Below, piece by piece: positions 25,619 through 35,227 of a DNA stretch of 64,000 bases; position 1 is the stretch's first letter; each line of letters starts with the position of its first letter. The stretch is taken from the NCBI RefSeq assembly GCF_004342905.1, contig NZ_SMAN01000010.1:30025-94024 (forward strand). Reading direction: 5' to 3'. The translations under genes and the position numbers were made by a program. The notes beneath the pieces were generated by a model. It had not been told where the DNA came from. It did no database searches and saw nothing but the letters and a program-made list of their open reading frames with translations. Source of the stretch: Melghiribacillus thermohalophilus. GTDB taxonomy: Bacteria; Bacillota; Bacilli; Bacillales; Alkalibacillaceae.

Positions 25619-26524
25619 ATGAATGTTTTAGGAATGGACATAGGCGGTACAGCTATAAAAGGTGCAGTCATAACGGAAACCATGGATAAACTGGATCAAT
25701 TGGAAATTAAAGTAAAATCATCAGACGGAAGAGAACAGATACTCTCATCCTTATGTCTTATGATTAATAAACTGACTGAGAAGCATGCTGCTGATGCTAT
25801 TGGAATAGGGACGGCAGGACGGGTAAACCCTGAAACCGGTGAAGTGCTGTATGCAACAGATAATCTGAAAGGCTGGCAGGGAATCAATCTAAAAAGAGAA
25901 ATTGGCACACGATATCATGTGCCGGTATTTGTTGAAAATGATGCAAATGCCGCTCTGATGGGAGAATTGTGGAAGAGGGCTAATTATGTTGAAAATACAG
26001 TAGTTATGCTGACACTTGGAACCGGTGTGGGCGGCGCCAATTGTATAAACGGAATGTTAGTCCATGGCCATCATTTTCACAGCGGTGAATGGGGTCACAC
26101 AATCCTTGTACCGGGGGGAATAAAGTGTAATTGCGGATTGAATGGCTGTGTGGAACAGTACCTGTCCGGAAATGCCCTGATCAGAATGGCACGTCAAAAT
26201 GGGTTAACGGCAGTTAGTCATGGAAAACAAGTTTTTGAACTGTATTCAGAGGGAGTCAGGGAAGCTGAGCAAACAGTTGAAGAATATCTGGAAAATTTAT
26301 CTGTTTTCCTTGTTACGATTTCCAACGGACTTGACCCTGATTTAGTCATTATCGGTGGAGGAGTAGCTGAATCAAGTAAGATGTTCTGGGGCCTTTTGGA
26401 AGAGAAACTAAAAAGGTATAAAATTCCACTGCGGATAAAACCTGCTGAACTTGGCAATGAAGCTGGCATATATGGTGCCGCGAGGCTTGCCCTGGATTCT
26501 GTTCGGAAGGAGGGGGTACGGTGA
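25619..26524 (+). CDS. ROK-family sugar kinase, probable N-acetylmannosamine kinase
   Basis: ATG 25619 after GCGGGTGACAAA. 301 residues. Features: ATP-binding MDIGGTAIKGAVI, VFVENDANAALMGELW with the catalytic Asp (E-N-D-A-N), zinc site H..CNCGLNGCVEQYLSG (the ROK C-x-C-x-G-x-x-G-C-x-E), and IIGGGVAES. ROK kinases phosphorylate glucose, GlcNAc or ManNAc. The neighbouring nanE makes ManNAc the most economical guess, by inference. Overlaps the permease gene by four bases. Confidence 0.9.
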   Translation: MNVLGMDIGGTAIKGAVITETMDKLDQLEIKVKSSDGREQILSSLCLMINKLTEKHAADAIGIGTAGRVNPETGEVLYATDNLKGWQGINLKREIGTRYHVPVFVENDANAALMGELWKRANYVENTVVMLTLGTGVGGANCINGMLVHGHHFHSGEWGHTILVPGGIKCNCGLNGCVEQYLSGNALIRMARQNGLTAVSHGKQVFELYSEGVREAEQTVEEYLENLSVFLVTISNGLDPDLVIIGGGVAESSKMFWGLLEEKLKRYKIPLRIKPAELGNEAGIYGAARLALDSVRKEGVR

Positions 26525-27396
26525 AATTCAAGCCATGGACACCATTTTTGTTTTTGCTGCCCGGATGTATGATACTAGGAGCTTTTATTTTTTATCCGAT
26601 GCTGCAGGCAATCTGGCTGAGTTTTACGGATTATAACATGATTGTTCCGGCCCCGAACTTTGTTGGAATGGAAAACTATGAAGCATTGTTTCAAGATGAT
26701 CTGTTCTGGAAAACCCTAACAAATACATTAATTTATTTAGTTTGCGTGGTTCCTGCTCTTGTCATTCTTCCTATTTTTCTGGCGATTTTAGTAAATCAGA
26801 AGCTAAAAGGAATCGGCTTTTTTCGTTCGGCTTATTATATTCCCGTTGTTACATCTTGGGTGGTGGCAGGGATCGCCTGGGAATGGGTGTATGCCGAAAA
26901 CGGTGTAATGAATTTTTTGCTTCAAAGCATTGGGATCATCGATGATCCTGTACACTGGCTGACTTCCACAAATACGGCGCTGTTTGCTGTTATGGCCGTC
27001 ACCGTATGGAAGGGGTTGGGATATTACATGGTTATTTATCTTGCAGGTTTGCAGGCTATCCCGGATGATTTGTATGAAGCAGCAACGATTGACGGTGCCA
27101 GCTGGTGGCAAAAAACCATCAGGATCACCATTCCGATGCTGACTCCATCCATAGTAATTGTGTCTGTAATGTCTTCCATAGCTGCCATGAAAGTATTTGA
27201 AGAAATTTATATCATGACGGGTGGAGGACCATTAAACAGCTCAAAGACACTTGTGTTTTTTATATATCAGGAGGCTTTTGACAAGCTGAACATGGGCTAT
27301 GCAAGTGCAGCTGGTGTAGTGCTTTTCCTGATTACACTGGTTTTTTCAATTATAAATTTACTGATTGCACGAAAAAAAGAGCAATCTGTTGCCTGA
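26521..27396 (+). CDS. ABC sugar permease, MalF/UgpA type
   Basis: GTG 26521 overlaps the kinase stop (GTGA) and has GGAGGGGG just upstream. 291 residues, six membrane helices, opening FKPWTPFLFLLPGCMIL and carrying the EAA loop EAATIDGASWWQKTIRITIP that contacts the ATPase. LNSSKTLVFFIYQEAF is the usual periplasmic loop near the end. Confidence 0.94.
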   Translation: MKFKPWTPFLFLLPGCMILGAFIFYPMLQAIWLSFTDYNMIVPAPNFVGMENYEALFQDDLFWKTLTNTLIYLVCVVPALVILPIFLAILVNQKLKGIGFFRSAYYIPVVTSWVVAGIAWEWVYAENGVMNFLLQSIGIIDDPVHWLTSTNTALFAVMAVTVWKGLGYYMVIYLAGLQAIPDDLYEAATIDGASWWQKTIRITIPMLTPSIVIVSVMSSIAAMKVFEEIYIMTGGGPLNSSKTLVFFIYQEAFDKLNMGYASAAGVVLFLITLVFSIINLLIARKKEQSVA

Positions 27397-27408
27397 GGGG
27401 GGATTTAG

Positions 27409-28305
27409 TTGAAAACCCAGCATAATAAAATTGGAACAGAAACGCATACATCTGCCCAATTGTCATCGTTGCAGAAATCTATTATAAAAGCCGGCAAAAT
27501 CATAGTTAACTATGTTTTGTTGCTTTTGATTATGGCCATTATGGTGGGGCCTTTTGTCTGGTTATTTGCAACGGCTTTAAAATCGGGAAATGAAAATATT
27601 TTTGCTTATCCGCCAAAATTCATTCCGGAAAGTCCTACACTGAGTAACTTTCCAGCTGCCCTGGAAGCTTTTCCTTTTTGGCGATATTTAATGAATAGTG
27701 TTATAGTAGCTGTTTTTACAGTGTTATTGAATATTATTTTTTGTTCGATGGCAGCATACCCCCTGGCCAGAATGAAGTTCAGGGGAAAAAATGTTATTTT
27801 TATACTCATTCTTTCAACCATGATGATTCCGTTTCAGCTATTAATGATTCCTGTGTATATCTTAGCCCTAGATCTGGGGCTCAAAAACACATACGCCGGA
27901 TTAATCCTCCCCCATGCAACCACTGCATTCGGAGTATTTTTAATGCGCCAGGCGTTTTTATCTGTTCCGCATGAACTTGATGAATCTGCCAGAATGGATG
28001 GAGCAAACAGTTTCCAGATATTCTGGCGGGTACTGATGCCGCTGGTCAAACCTTCTATCGTAACGCTGGCTATTTTTACGTTTGTTATGGCATGGGGAGA
28101 CTTTCTGTGGCCATTAATTGTCCTGGATGACCAGTCGATGTATACCCTTCCGCTCGGTCTTCAAAAATTGACGGGGCTGTTTTCATCCAATTGGAGAATT
28201 ATTGCTGCAGGATCCATTCTGAGCGTCATCCCGATTATGACCATTTTTATCATTTTGCAACGCTACTTTATCTCTGGTGCAACAAAAGGCGCTATAAAAG
28301 GATAA
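27409..28305 (+). CDS. ABC sugar permease, MalG/UgpE type
   Basis: TTG 27409 after GAGGGGGGATTTAG. 298 residues; a 30-residue soluble N-terminus then six helices. Marks: FVWLFATALKSGNENIFAYP, CSMAAYPLARMKFRGKN, EAA loop ESARMDGANSFQIFWRVLMP and a C-terminal RYFISGATKGAIKG. It pairs with the previous permease. A weak hairpin (AGCTGAT/ATCAGCT, 28322-28355) follows without a real T run. Confidence 0.94.
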   Translation: MKTQHNKIGTETHTSAQLSSLQKSIIKAGKIIVNYVLLLLIMAIMVGPFVWLFATALKSGNENIFAYPPKFIPESPTLSNFPAALEAFPFWRYLMNSVIVAVFTVLLNIIFCSMAAYPLARMKFRGKNVIFILILSTMMIPFQLLMIPVYILALDLGLKNTYAGLILPHATTAFGVFLMRQAFLSVPHELDESARMDGANSFQIFWRVLMPLVKPSIVTLAIFTFVMAWGDFLWPLIVLDDQSMYTLPLGLQKLTGLFSSNWRIIAAGSILSVIPIMTIFIILQRYFISGATKGAIKG

Positions 28306-28386
28306 CAAAGAGTTTTTTTATAGCTGATTTTGTATCAGTGAACAAGGATCAGCTTTAAACAGATCCGTATGAAAGAGGGGAACAAA

Positions 28387-29946
28387 ATGAAACGCAAGCT
28401 GGCGCTTATTCCGTTAGATGCGAGGCCAATCACACGTGAACTCCCGGGGCAAATCGCTGCAATCGCCGGGTGGGAAGTTTTGGTTCCAGACTGTGAACTA
28501 CTTGGTTTCTTAAAAACACCCGGGAAAAGAGATGACATTCTAGAGTGGATCTCCTCTGTAGCTGATGAGGTAGATGGATTTATCGTATCCCTGGACATGA
28601 TTGGCTATGGTGGACTTGTGCCATCACGCGTTATTGAAGATGATTTTTCATCTGTCTGGAATAGAATTGAAAAGGTACTGGCAATAAAACGGCGATACCC
28701 TGAAAAAAAGATCTACGCATTCAGTTCCACTATGCGGATTTCCAACAGCTATGTAAATGAAGAGGAAAAGGACTACTGGGACAGATATGGCAGGGAAATC
28801 TGGGAATACTCCTATCAGTATCACAGATATAAGAAAACTTCTTCTGAGGAAGCAAAGATAAGAGTTGAACAATTAAAAGACTTAATTCCTGATCATATTT
28901 TACTCGACTATCTTCAAACCCGCGAGCGAAATTTCAAGATTAATAAAAAACTATTGGATAAAGTTGAGGAAATGGATATCGATCTTTTAATTTTTCCGCA
29001 GGATGATACGTCCGAATATGGCCTAAATATTATGGAACAGGAATTTCTGTCAGCTGAAATTGAAAAGAAAAGGCTTTTTCATAAGGTTTTGATTTACCCC
29101 GGGGCGGATGAAGTGGCGACCATGTTAACAGCCAGATCCATCATGGAAATAGAACAAGTGTCCCCTCCGGTTTTTTATGCATTTTTTTCTGGTGAAGCAG
29201 GAAAATTAAAGCCTGCACTATATGAAGATCGCCCCATCTATGAATCAGTAAAAGGTCAAATCTATGCTTCCGGAAGTTTTCTATCCGACACAGCAGGGGA
29301 GGCCGACCTGATTCTTGCCGTCAATGTTCCCGGTGAGAGGCAGGGTGACCTAGCACTGCAGGCAGATCTGGAATATGCAGATACCAGCGGTCGCAACTTG
29401 GGCGAGTGGATACGAAAAATCCGTTTTTTTCAGAGAAAGGATTATCCTGTAGCTATAGCTGATCTGGCCTATGCCAATGGTGCCGATCCGGCTATGATTT
29501 CCCGTGTACTGGCAGAAAAAGATTTATTAAATTATCTTATCGGTTTTGCTGCATGGAATACAGCAGGCAATACAATTGGAACAGTTGTGGCACAGGCTTC
29601 GATGGTTTACCTGAGGAAAAAACAGGGGTTAGATCTAATGTGCAAACCTCTTAAGGAACAAATTCTGCTCAGGATTCTCGAGGATTATTTGTACCAAACC
29701 GTTGTGAGAGATGAAGTTCGCCAGTGTTTAGATGAAGCCAAAGTAGATACATCAGCCCTTGAAGCATATGCGATAGAATGCTTTCTGGACAAATTCAGCC
29801 ATTTTATAAAGGAACCTTCAATTCAGAAATTGATTCATAACAACAGGGTTATTCCTCAGGAGATTTTCCTTCCGTGGAAACGGACATTTGAAATGGGCAT
29901 TCGAATTCTGCTGATTGAAAATTCAGAGGTTAACGGAAAAGATTGA
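28387..29946 (+). CDS. DUF4127 family protein
   Basis: ATG 28387 follows AAAGAGGGGAACAA. 519 residues, cytoplasmic. The opening KRKLALIPLDARPITRELPG is the hallmark of DUF4127, together with SLDMIGYGGLVPSR, YAFSSTMRISNSY, LLIFPQDDTSEYGLN, YPGADEVATMLTAR and AWNTAGNTIGTVVAQA. The His/Asp/Glu-rich pockets suggest a metal-dependent enzyme but no reaction is known to me. Members are usually found with sugar ABC importers and amino-sugar genes, as here. Confidence 0.88.
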   Translation: MKRKLALIPLDARPITRELPGQIAAIAGWEVLVPDCELLGFLKTPGKRDDILEWISSVADEVDGFIVSLDMIGYGGLVPSRVIEDDFSSVWNRIEKVLAIKRRYPEKKIYAFSSTMRISNSYVNEEEKDYWDRYGREIWEYSYQYHRYKKTSSEEAKIRVEQLKDLIPDHILLDYLQTRERNFKINKKLLDKVEEMDIDLLIFPQDDTSEYGLNIMEQEFLSAEIEKKRLFHKVLIYPGADEVATMLTARSIMEIEQVSPPVFYAFFSGEAGKLKPALYEDRPIYESVKGQIYASGSFLSDTAGEADLILAVNVPGERQGDLALQADLEYADTSGRNLGEWIRKIRFFQRKDYPVAIADLAYANGADPAMISRVLAEKDLLNYLIGFAAWNTAGNTIGTVVAQASMVYLRKKQGLDLMCKPLKEQILLRILEDYLYQTVVRDEVRQCLDEAKVDTSALEAYAIECFLDKFSHFIKEPSIQKLIHNNRVIPQEIFLPWKRTFEMGIRILLIENSEVNGKD

Positions 29947-29958
29947 GGAGGTGAGAGC

Positions 29959-31530
29959 ATGGAGGAGATTACCCGGGATATTGTTATACTGGGTGGGGGA
30001 ATTGGGGGAACCATTGCCGCCCTTTCCGCAGCCAAAATGGGGAAAAAAGTCGTTTTGACTGAAGAAACGGACTGGATTGGAGGTCAGTTGACTGCTCAGG
30101 CTGTACCCCCTGATGAACATAAGTGGATTGAAGAGTTTGGCTGCACCCGTACATACCGTGAATTTCGGAACAGTATCAGGGACTTTTACCTTCAACATTA
30201 TCCCGTGTCTGAATCAGTAAAGGAACACAAACAATTAAACCCCGGAAATGCATGGGTCACCCGAATTGCTCATGAACCACTTGTATCTTTGCACGTCCTG
30301 AATCATATGCTGACCCCATATATCAGCAGCGGTATGATAATACTTTTGCTTTGCACAAAACCAGTCAAAGCGCAATTAAAAGGAAATGGAGATTTTATCG
30401 ATTATGTCCTGGTTGAACATCTGTCATCGGGAGAATGGACAAAGCTTAACGGCAAGTTTTTCATAGATGCAACGGAGTGCGGTGATCTTCTTCCTCTTGT
30501 TCATGCTGAATATGTCATGGGGGCAGAGGCAAAATCAGAGACAGAAGAGCCCCATGCTAGAGATGACGGCCCTTTGCCCCTGGATATGCAGCCGATCACA
30601 CATGTAGCTGCAGTAGATTATATAGAAGACGGCAATTACACGATTGAAAAACCGGAACAATATGAGTTCTGGCGTCACTACAGACCAGAATTTTTCAGTC
30701 ACAATCAATTAAGCTGGTACGGTCCTGATGCAGAAACCGGGAAAGCCAAGAGATTTTCTATGTTTCCCGGAGAGGGTATTTCTCTTTGGGATTACCGAAG
30801 AATTATTGATTCTTCTTTATTCAAAACAGGGTTTTATGAGGGGGATATCACTTTAATAAACTGGCCCCAGAATGATTATATGCTTGGTCCTATTTACGGG
30901 GTGTCCGAAGAAGAAAGAAAAAAACATCTTGAAGGTGCACGCCAGTTGACACTTTCGCTTATTTACTGGCTACAGACAGAAGCCCCGAGACCTGATGGAG
31001 GAAGAGGTTATCCCGGAATACGGCTTCGGGGAGATGTTGTAGGAACCAGAGATGGTCTAGCCAAGCATCCGTATATACGGGAATCACGAAGAATAAAAGC
31101 TTTGACAACTGTAAAAGAGCAGGATATTAATGCAGAACTAAGGGAAGGGATGAAAAGGTGGCATAATTCTGTGGGTATAGGTGCTTACCGTATTGACCTG
31201 CATCCTACTACCCTGACTCATCAGCTGTTTTATGCACCCAGTTATCCCTTTGAAATTCCTCTAGGCAGCTTAATTCCGGTAAGAATGAAGAATTTGATTG
31301 CTGCAGGAAAAAATATAGGGTCTACCCATATCACCAATGGTTGCTTTCGTGTCCATCCTGTCGAATGGAATATCGGAGAATCAGCAGGATTTCTGGCAGC
31401 CTTTTGTGCAGAATATACATTGATTCCTTTTGACATCAATTATGATACAGAAAAATTAAAAGACTTTCAGGCTCTCCTGATAAAACAAGGGATCGAACTG
31501 CACTGGCCTGATAAGGTTGATATTCTTTAA
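29959..31530 (+). CDS. FAD-dependent oxidoreductase (PF12831-type)
   Basis: ATG 29959 with GAGGAGGTGAGAGC upstream. 523 residues. N-terminal dinucleotide fold IVILGGGIGGTIAALSAAK (GxGxxG) followed by GGQLTAQAVPPDEHKWIEEF; further FIDATECGDLLPLVHAEYVMG, DVVGTRDGLAKHPYIRESRR and IAAGKNIGSTHITNGCFRVHP, the FAD-binding end. This family contains putative carbohydrate or xanthan-degradation-associated oxidoreductases. In this unit it could oxidise a sugar or a lactyl-type substituent before deacetylation; that is speculation. Confidence 0.85.
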   Translation: MEEITRDIVILGGGIGGTIAALSAAKMGKKVVLTEETDWIGGQLTAQAVPPDEHKWIEEFGCTRTYREFRNSIRDFYLQHYPVSESVKEHKQLNPGNAWVTRIAHEPLVSLHVLNHMLTPYISSGMIILLLCTKPVKAQLKGNGDFIDYVLVEHLSSGEWTKLNGKFFIDATECGDLLPLVHAEYVMGAEAKSETEEPHARDDGPLPLDMQPITHVAAVDYIEDGNYTIEKPEQYEFWRHYRPEFFSHNQLSWYGPDAETGKAKRFSMFPGEGISLWDYRRIIDSSLFKTGFYEGDITLINWPQNDYMLGPIYGVSEEERKKHLEGARQLTLSLIYWLQTEAPRPDGGRGYPGIRLRGDVVGTRDGLAKHPYIRESRRIKALTTVKEQDINAELREGMKRWHNSVGIGAYRIDLHPTTLTHQLFYAPSYPFEIPLGSLIPVRMKNLIAAGKNIGSTHITNGCFRVHPVEWNIGESAGFLAAFCAEYTLIPFDINYDTEKLKDFQALLIKQGIELHWPDKVDIL

Positions 31531-31543
31531 AGGAGTTTGTAGA

Positions 31544-32719
31544 ATGAACAGATCACTCATTCTGAAAGGCGGAACGATTTACGAGGAGCATCATGAAATC
31601 CAAAACGGTTATATCCTGATCGATCAAGGTAAAATTGCTGATATTGGATTTTGCAGGGAACTGCCGTCGGGTGACTTTCAGATCATTGAGTTATCTGAAA
31701 ACTTATCGGTAGTACCGGGGTTCATCGATCTCCATATTCATGGAGCGGGCGGAGCGGATACCATGGACGCCACTCCGGAAGCTCTGAATACGATTGCATC
31801 TATATTGCCCAAAGAGGGAACTACAAGCTTTCTGGCAACTACGATTACACAATCTGAGGATGCCATTAATCGGGCACTTTTAAATGCAGGTGAATTTATG
31901 AAAAAGCAGCCCGAAGGACAGGCAGAAGTACTTGGCGTGCATCTGGAAGGTCCATTTATATCACGAAAGAGGGCCGGTGCACAGCCTGAATCCCATATTA
32001 CAATGCCGGATGTCTCTCTATTTCAAAAATATCAGAAAAAAGCCCAAAACTCCATTCGCCTGGTTACCCTTGCCCCTGAAGAGAATGGGGGGCTGGAACT
32101 GGTCAAGTTTCTTTCGGAAGCAGGCGTGGTCCCTTCCGTTGGTCATTCCGATGCTACATATGACAAGATTGTTCAAGCCATTCAGGCAGGAGCGAACCAT
32201 TCAACGCATTTGTTTAATCAAATGCGGGGACTGCATCACCGGGAACCTGGAGTAGTCGGTGCCGCCATGATTCATTCCGAAATGAAAGTTGAGCTGATCG
32301 CCGATGGTATCCATACAAGACCTGAAATTCTGGAATTTGTGTACAAAAATAAAGGGAAAGAAGGAATCATTTTAATAACGGATGCGATTCGGGCTAAATA
32401 CCTGAAAACCGGAACTTATGACCTGGGAGGACAGAATGTGACGGTGGACGGACATAGAGCCCGTCTTAAGGATGGAACGCTGGCAGGCAGCATTTTAAAA
32501 ATGAATGAATCCTTCAAAAATATGATGACCTTCACATCTGCAGAAATTAAGGATGTCATTCAAATGGCCGCGGAAAACCCGGCCAGACAGCTGAATATTT
32601 TTGATCGGAAAGGAAGCCTTGCCTCCGGAAAGGATGCAGATGTAACGGTACTGGATGAAAACTGTAATGTCGTTCTCACGATTTGCCGTGGACATATTGC
32701 CTGGGAGGTGAAAGAGTGA
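31544..32719 (+). CDS. nagA: N-acetylglucosamine-6-phosphate deacetylase
   Basis: ATG 31544 has AAAGGAGTTTGTAGA upstream. 391 residues of the amidohydrolase superfamily: metal site FIDLHIHGAGGADTMDATPE, EGTTSFLATTITQ, HLEGPFISRKRAGAQPE (catalytic Glu), VGHSDATYDK and STHLFNQMRGLHHREPG, LIADGIHTRPEIL, and Asp in ILITDAIRAKYL. It removes acetate from GlcNAc-6-P to give GlcN-6-P. Overlaps nagB by four bases. Confidence 0.96.
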   Translation: MNRSLILKGGTIYEEHHEIQNGYILIDQGKIADIGFCRELPSGDFQIIELSENLSVVPGFIDLHIHGAGGADTMDATPEALNTIASILPKEGTTSFLATTITQSEDAINRALLNAGEFMKKQPEGQAEVLGVHLEGPFISRKRAGAQPESHITMPDVSLFQKYQKKAQNSIRLVTLAPEENGGLELVKFLSEAGVVPSVGHSDATYDKIVQAIQAGANHSTHLFNQMRGLHHREPGVVGAAMIHSEMKVELIADGIHTRPEILEFVYKNKGKEGIILITDAIRAKYLKTGTYDLGGQNVTVDGHRARLKDGTLAGSILKMNESFKNMMTFTSAEIKDVIQMAAENPARQLNIFDRKGSLASGKDADVTVLDENCNVVLTICRGHIAWEVKE

Positions 32720-33477
32720 TCCGATTAATCCGTTCAAAAGATTACGATCATTTAAGCCAAATAGCAGCAAAGAAAATAATTGAGCAAGTCAAACATAACC
32801 CGCATGCCGTTTTGGGTCTGGCTACCGGCAGCACTCCCCTTGGAACGTATCGTCTTTTAATTGAGGATCATCAGAAAAACGAAACATCTTATTATCATGT
32901 TCAAACCGTCAATTTGGATGAATATGTCGGACTTCCTTCCGATCATCCTGCAAGTTTTCACGCATTCATGAAGAAAAATTTATTCAATCTGATTGATTTA
33001 AAAGAAGAAAATATCCACCTTCCAAATGGCAACGCTAAAGATCTGGATCATGAATGTGAAAAGTATGAAAAGCTTATAGAGGATTTAGGAGGAATTGATC
33101 TTCAACTTCTGGGAATTGGAAGAAATGGTCATATTGGATTTAATGAACCTGGAACCCCTTTTTCCAGCAAAACCCACGTTGTTCAATTGTCGCCTTCAAC
33201 ACGAAGAGCTAACGCCTGTTTTTTCCAATCCCCTTCTGAGGTCCCTGAAAATGCCATTACTATGGGTATCAATACCATTATGCAAAGCAGAGAAATACTG
33301 TTACTGGCATCAGGTGTCGAAAAAGCGCCTGTTATGAGGCAGCTAATGGAGAAATCCATTTCTATTGACCTCCCTGCCTCCGTTCTTCATAGACATTCTA
33401 ATGTTACTGTAATTGCAGATGAAGAAGCGCTGAGTAGTTGTGGGGAAAAATTGAGAAATACCAATTTTATCATTTAA
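32716..33477 (+). CDS. nagB: Glucosamine-6-phosphate deaminase
   Basis: GTG 32716 overlaps the nagA stop and has GGGAGGTG upstream; an earlier in-frame start at 32683 lies inside nagA. 253 residues with NagB marks: LGLATGSTPLGTYRLLI, VNLDEYVGLPSDHPASF, DLQLLGIGRNGHIGFNEPG (active-site Asp, His, Glu) and ASVLHRHSNVTVIADEEA. Converts GlcN-6-P to Fru-6-P and ammonia. End of the amino-sugar unit. Confidence 0.96.
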   Translation: MIRLIRSKDYDHLSQIAAKKIIEQVKHNPHAVLGLATGSTPLGTYRLLIEDHQKNETSYYHVQTVNLDEYVGLPSDHPASFHAFMKKNLFNLIDLKEENIHLPNGNAKDLDHECEKYEKLIEDLGGIDLQLLGIGRNGHIGFNEPGTPFSSKTHVVQLSPSTRRANACFFQSPSEVPENAITMGINTIMQSREILLLASGVEKAPVMRQLMEKSISIDLPASVLHRHSNVTVIADEEALSSCGEKLRNTNFII

Positions 33478-33529
33478 CTAGATGACCTATAAAAGTTTAT
33501 GCAAATGATGTTTTTTACTGAAAAAAAGG

Positions 33530-33601
33530 TAGGGTATTCTCAGATAAAATCTGATTTTAGGGAAGATGGATCGAACAAACGCAAAACTGAAGAATACCCT
33601 A
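33530..33601. repeat. Long inverted repeat, possible MITE or IS remnant
   Basis: TAGGGTATTCT (33530-33540) and AGAATACCCTA (33591-33601) form an 11-base perfect inverted repeat with a 50-base interior that contains a small CAGATAAAATCTG palindrome. It lies 50 bases after nagB. No T run, so not a usual terminator. Confidence 0.5.
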
Positions 33602-34192
33602 GTTTCTTCCCAAAAATTATTGACGCGATCTTGTACTAATGTTTCTATCACTTAATTTTATTTATATCAATTGGATTTTTGTCCATATATTAAGTCTAAA
33701 GTTACTGTAAGAATCTGGTATGTGAAATTGTAATTCTCACCGGGGGAAAAGGTTTTTTGGATTATAGTTCAATTACAGGAGAGTAACCTTAGCACTTATT
33801 TGTGACTGCCTTTTTCCCTTTTCACAGATTAGGGAAAAAATGGTCGAGTCCCACTGCCATATTTCCAACCGTTCATTCCCCTGGAACCCTTCTATTTTGC
33901 TTTATTAATCCTGTTTGAAGAAAATATTTATCCATATTCCCCTGAACCTTTTTCCCATTCATTTACCTTGCTAAAAAACCCATAACTTTGTCCACCGGCC
34001 GAAATCGGGCTGATTTGAAGAAATATATAATAATTTTAGAAAATCCAGGTGTTTTAAAGATTTTTCGACAAGTGACTGGCACTCTTTCGGAAATATTAAT
34101 AATATGTAAAAAAGTCCAAATATTTATAGTTTTTGTGCTGATAAAATCGTATAATTTTAGTAGGAAAATGAATATAAGGGGGAATTTTTACA
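33602..34192. other. Intergenic region before phosphonate transporter
   Basis: About 590 bases with no supported gene. A REP-like copy TTCGACAAGTGACTGGCACT stands at 34064-34083. AAGGGGGAA near its end is the ribosome site of the next gene. Confidence 0.5.
34064..34083 (+). repeat. REP-like element copy
   Basis: TTCGACAAGTGACTGGCACT, two differences from the family core. Confidence 0.6.
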
Positions 34193-35128
34193 GTGAAACG
34201 AATGACTGGAAAAATAGGCTTCCTGATTTTGGCCGCATTGCTTCTGGCTGTTATCAGCGGATGTGGTGAAGAAGGTTCCGGTTCAGATGAAAACCTGAAC
34301 CCTGATAAACTGGTCATGGGTTTTGTCCCGTCACAGGATTCTGAAAAAATAGCAGATACGGCAAAGCCGCTGGCAGACAAACTGGGTGAAATTCTGGGAA
34401 AAGAAGTAGAAGCTACAACAGTGACCAGTTACAGCGCCCTTGTTGAAGCCATGGGAAACAATAAGGTACATATCGGTTTCCTGCCGGCTTTTGGCTATGT
34501 ACTGGCCAGCAGCAAATATGACGTAGAAGTATTGCTGAAGTCTGAACGTCACGGCAGCGTTACCTATCGGGCCCAGTATGTCGTCCGTGCTGATTCTCCG
34601 CTGGAAAGTCTGGATGATCTTGAGGAGCATGCTGGTGATATGATCTGGGCCTTCGGTGATCCATCATCTACTTCCGGCTACCTCTATCCGGCTGCCCAGC
34701 TGATGAAAAAATTTGACATCGAAGATACCACAGAATTGCAAGAAAATTTCTTTGAAAAGGTACTGAAAACCGGCGGTCATGACAACACAGCCATTGCTGT
34801 TCTGAATGGCCAGGCTGACATCGGAACAACCTTTGAAGATGTCCGGGAGACCCTGACAGAGGATTATCCGGACATTATGGAAGAATTAAAAGTCATCGGC
34901 TATACGGATCCGATTCCGAATGACACTGTTACCGTTCCAGCTGCCCTTGACGATGAACTGACTCAGGAAATTAAAGAGGCATTCCTGAGCTTCAATGACG
35001 ACCAGGAAATGATTGAGATCATGAATGAAGTATACAACTGGGATGCGATTCGTGAAGCGTCCGATGAGGACTATGACATCGTAAGAGAAACGTATAACAC
35101 GATGGGCGGAAACGTACCGCTGGATTAA
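34193..35128 (+). CDS. phnD: Phosphonate/phosphite-type ABC transporter binding lipoprotein (PhnD)
   Basis: GTG 34193, nine bases after AAGGGGGAA; product opens KRMTGKIGFLILAALLL with lipobox VISGCG. 311 residues. PhnD family marks: LVMGFVPSQDSEKIADTAKP, YSALVEAMGNNKVHIGFLPA, WAFGDPSSTSGYLYPAAQLM (the anion-binding S-S-T-S-G loop), GQADIGTTFEDVRE. It binds phosphonate, phosphite or a related P compound for import by the following ATPase and permeases. No C-P lyase or phosphite oxidase genes are in the window. Confidence 0.92.
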   Translation: MKRMTGKIGFLILAALLLAVISGCGEEGSGSDENLNPDKLVMGFVPSQDSEKIADTAKPLADKLGEILGKEVEATTVTSYSALVEAMGNNKVHIGFLPAFGYVLASSKYDVEVLLKSERHGSVTYRAQYVVRADSPLESLDDLEEHAGDMIWAFGDPSSTSGYLYPAAQLMKKFDIEDTTELQENFFEKVLKTGGHDNTAIAVLNGQADIGTTFEDVRETLTEDYPDIMEELKVIGYTDPIPNDTVTVPAALDDELTQEIKEAFLSFNDDQEMIEIMNEVYNWDAIREASDEDYDIVRETYNTMGGNVPLD

Positions 35129-35227
35129 TCGGAACAAAAACATCCTGACGGAACAGAGTGACCAATCAACCCATTGATAAACACACTGAGGGATTAATCG
35201 GAACAAAGACATCCTGACGGAACAGGG
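35122..35227 (+). repeat. Pair of about 35-base direct repeats overlapping the phnD stop
   Basis: GGATTAATCGGAACAAA, then one variable base, then ACATCCTGACGGAACAG occurs at 35122 and again at 35191, 69 bases apart. The first copy contains the phnD stop codon; the second runs into the terminator stem. It probably arose by local duplication. Confidence 0.8.
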
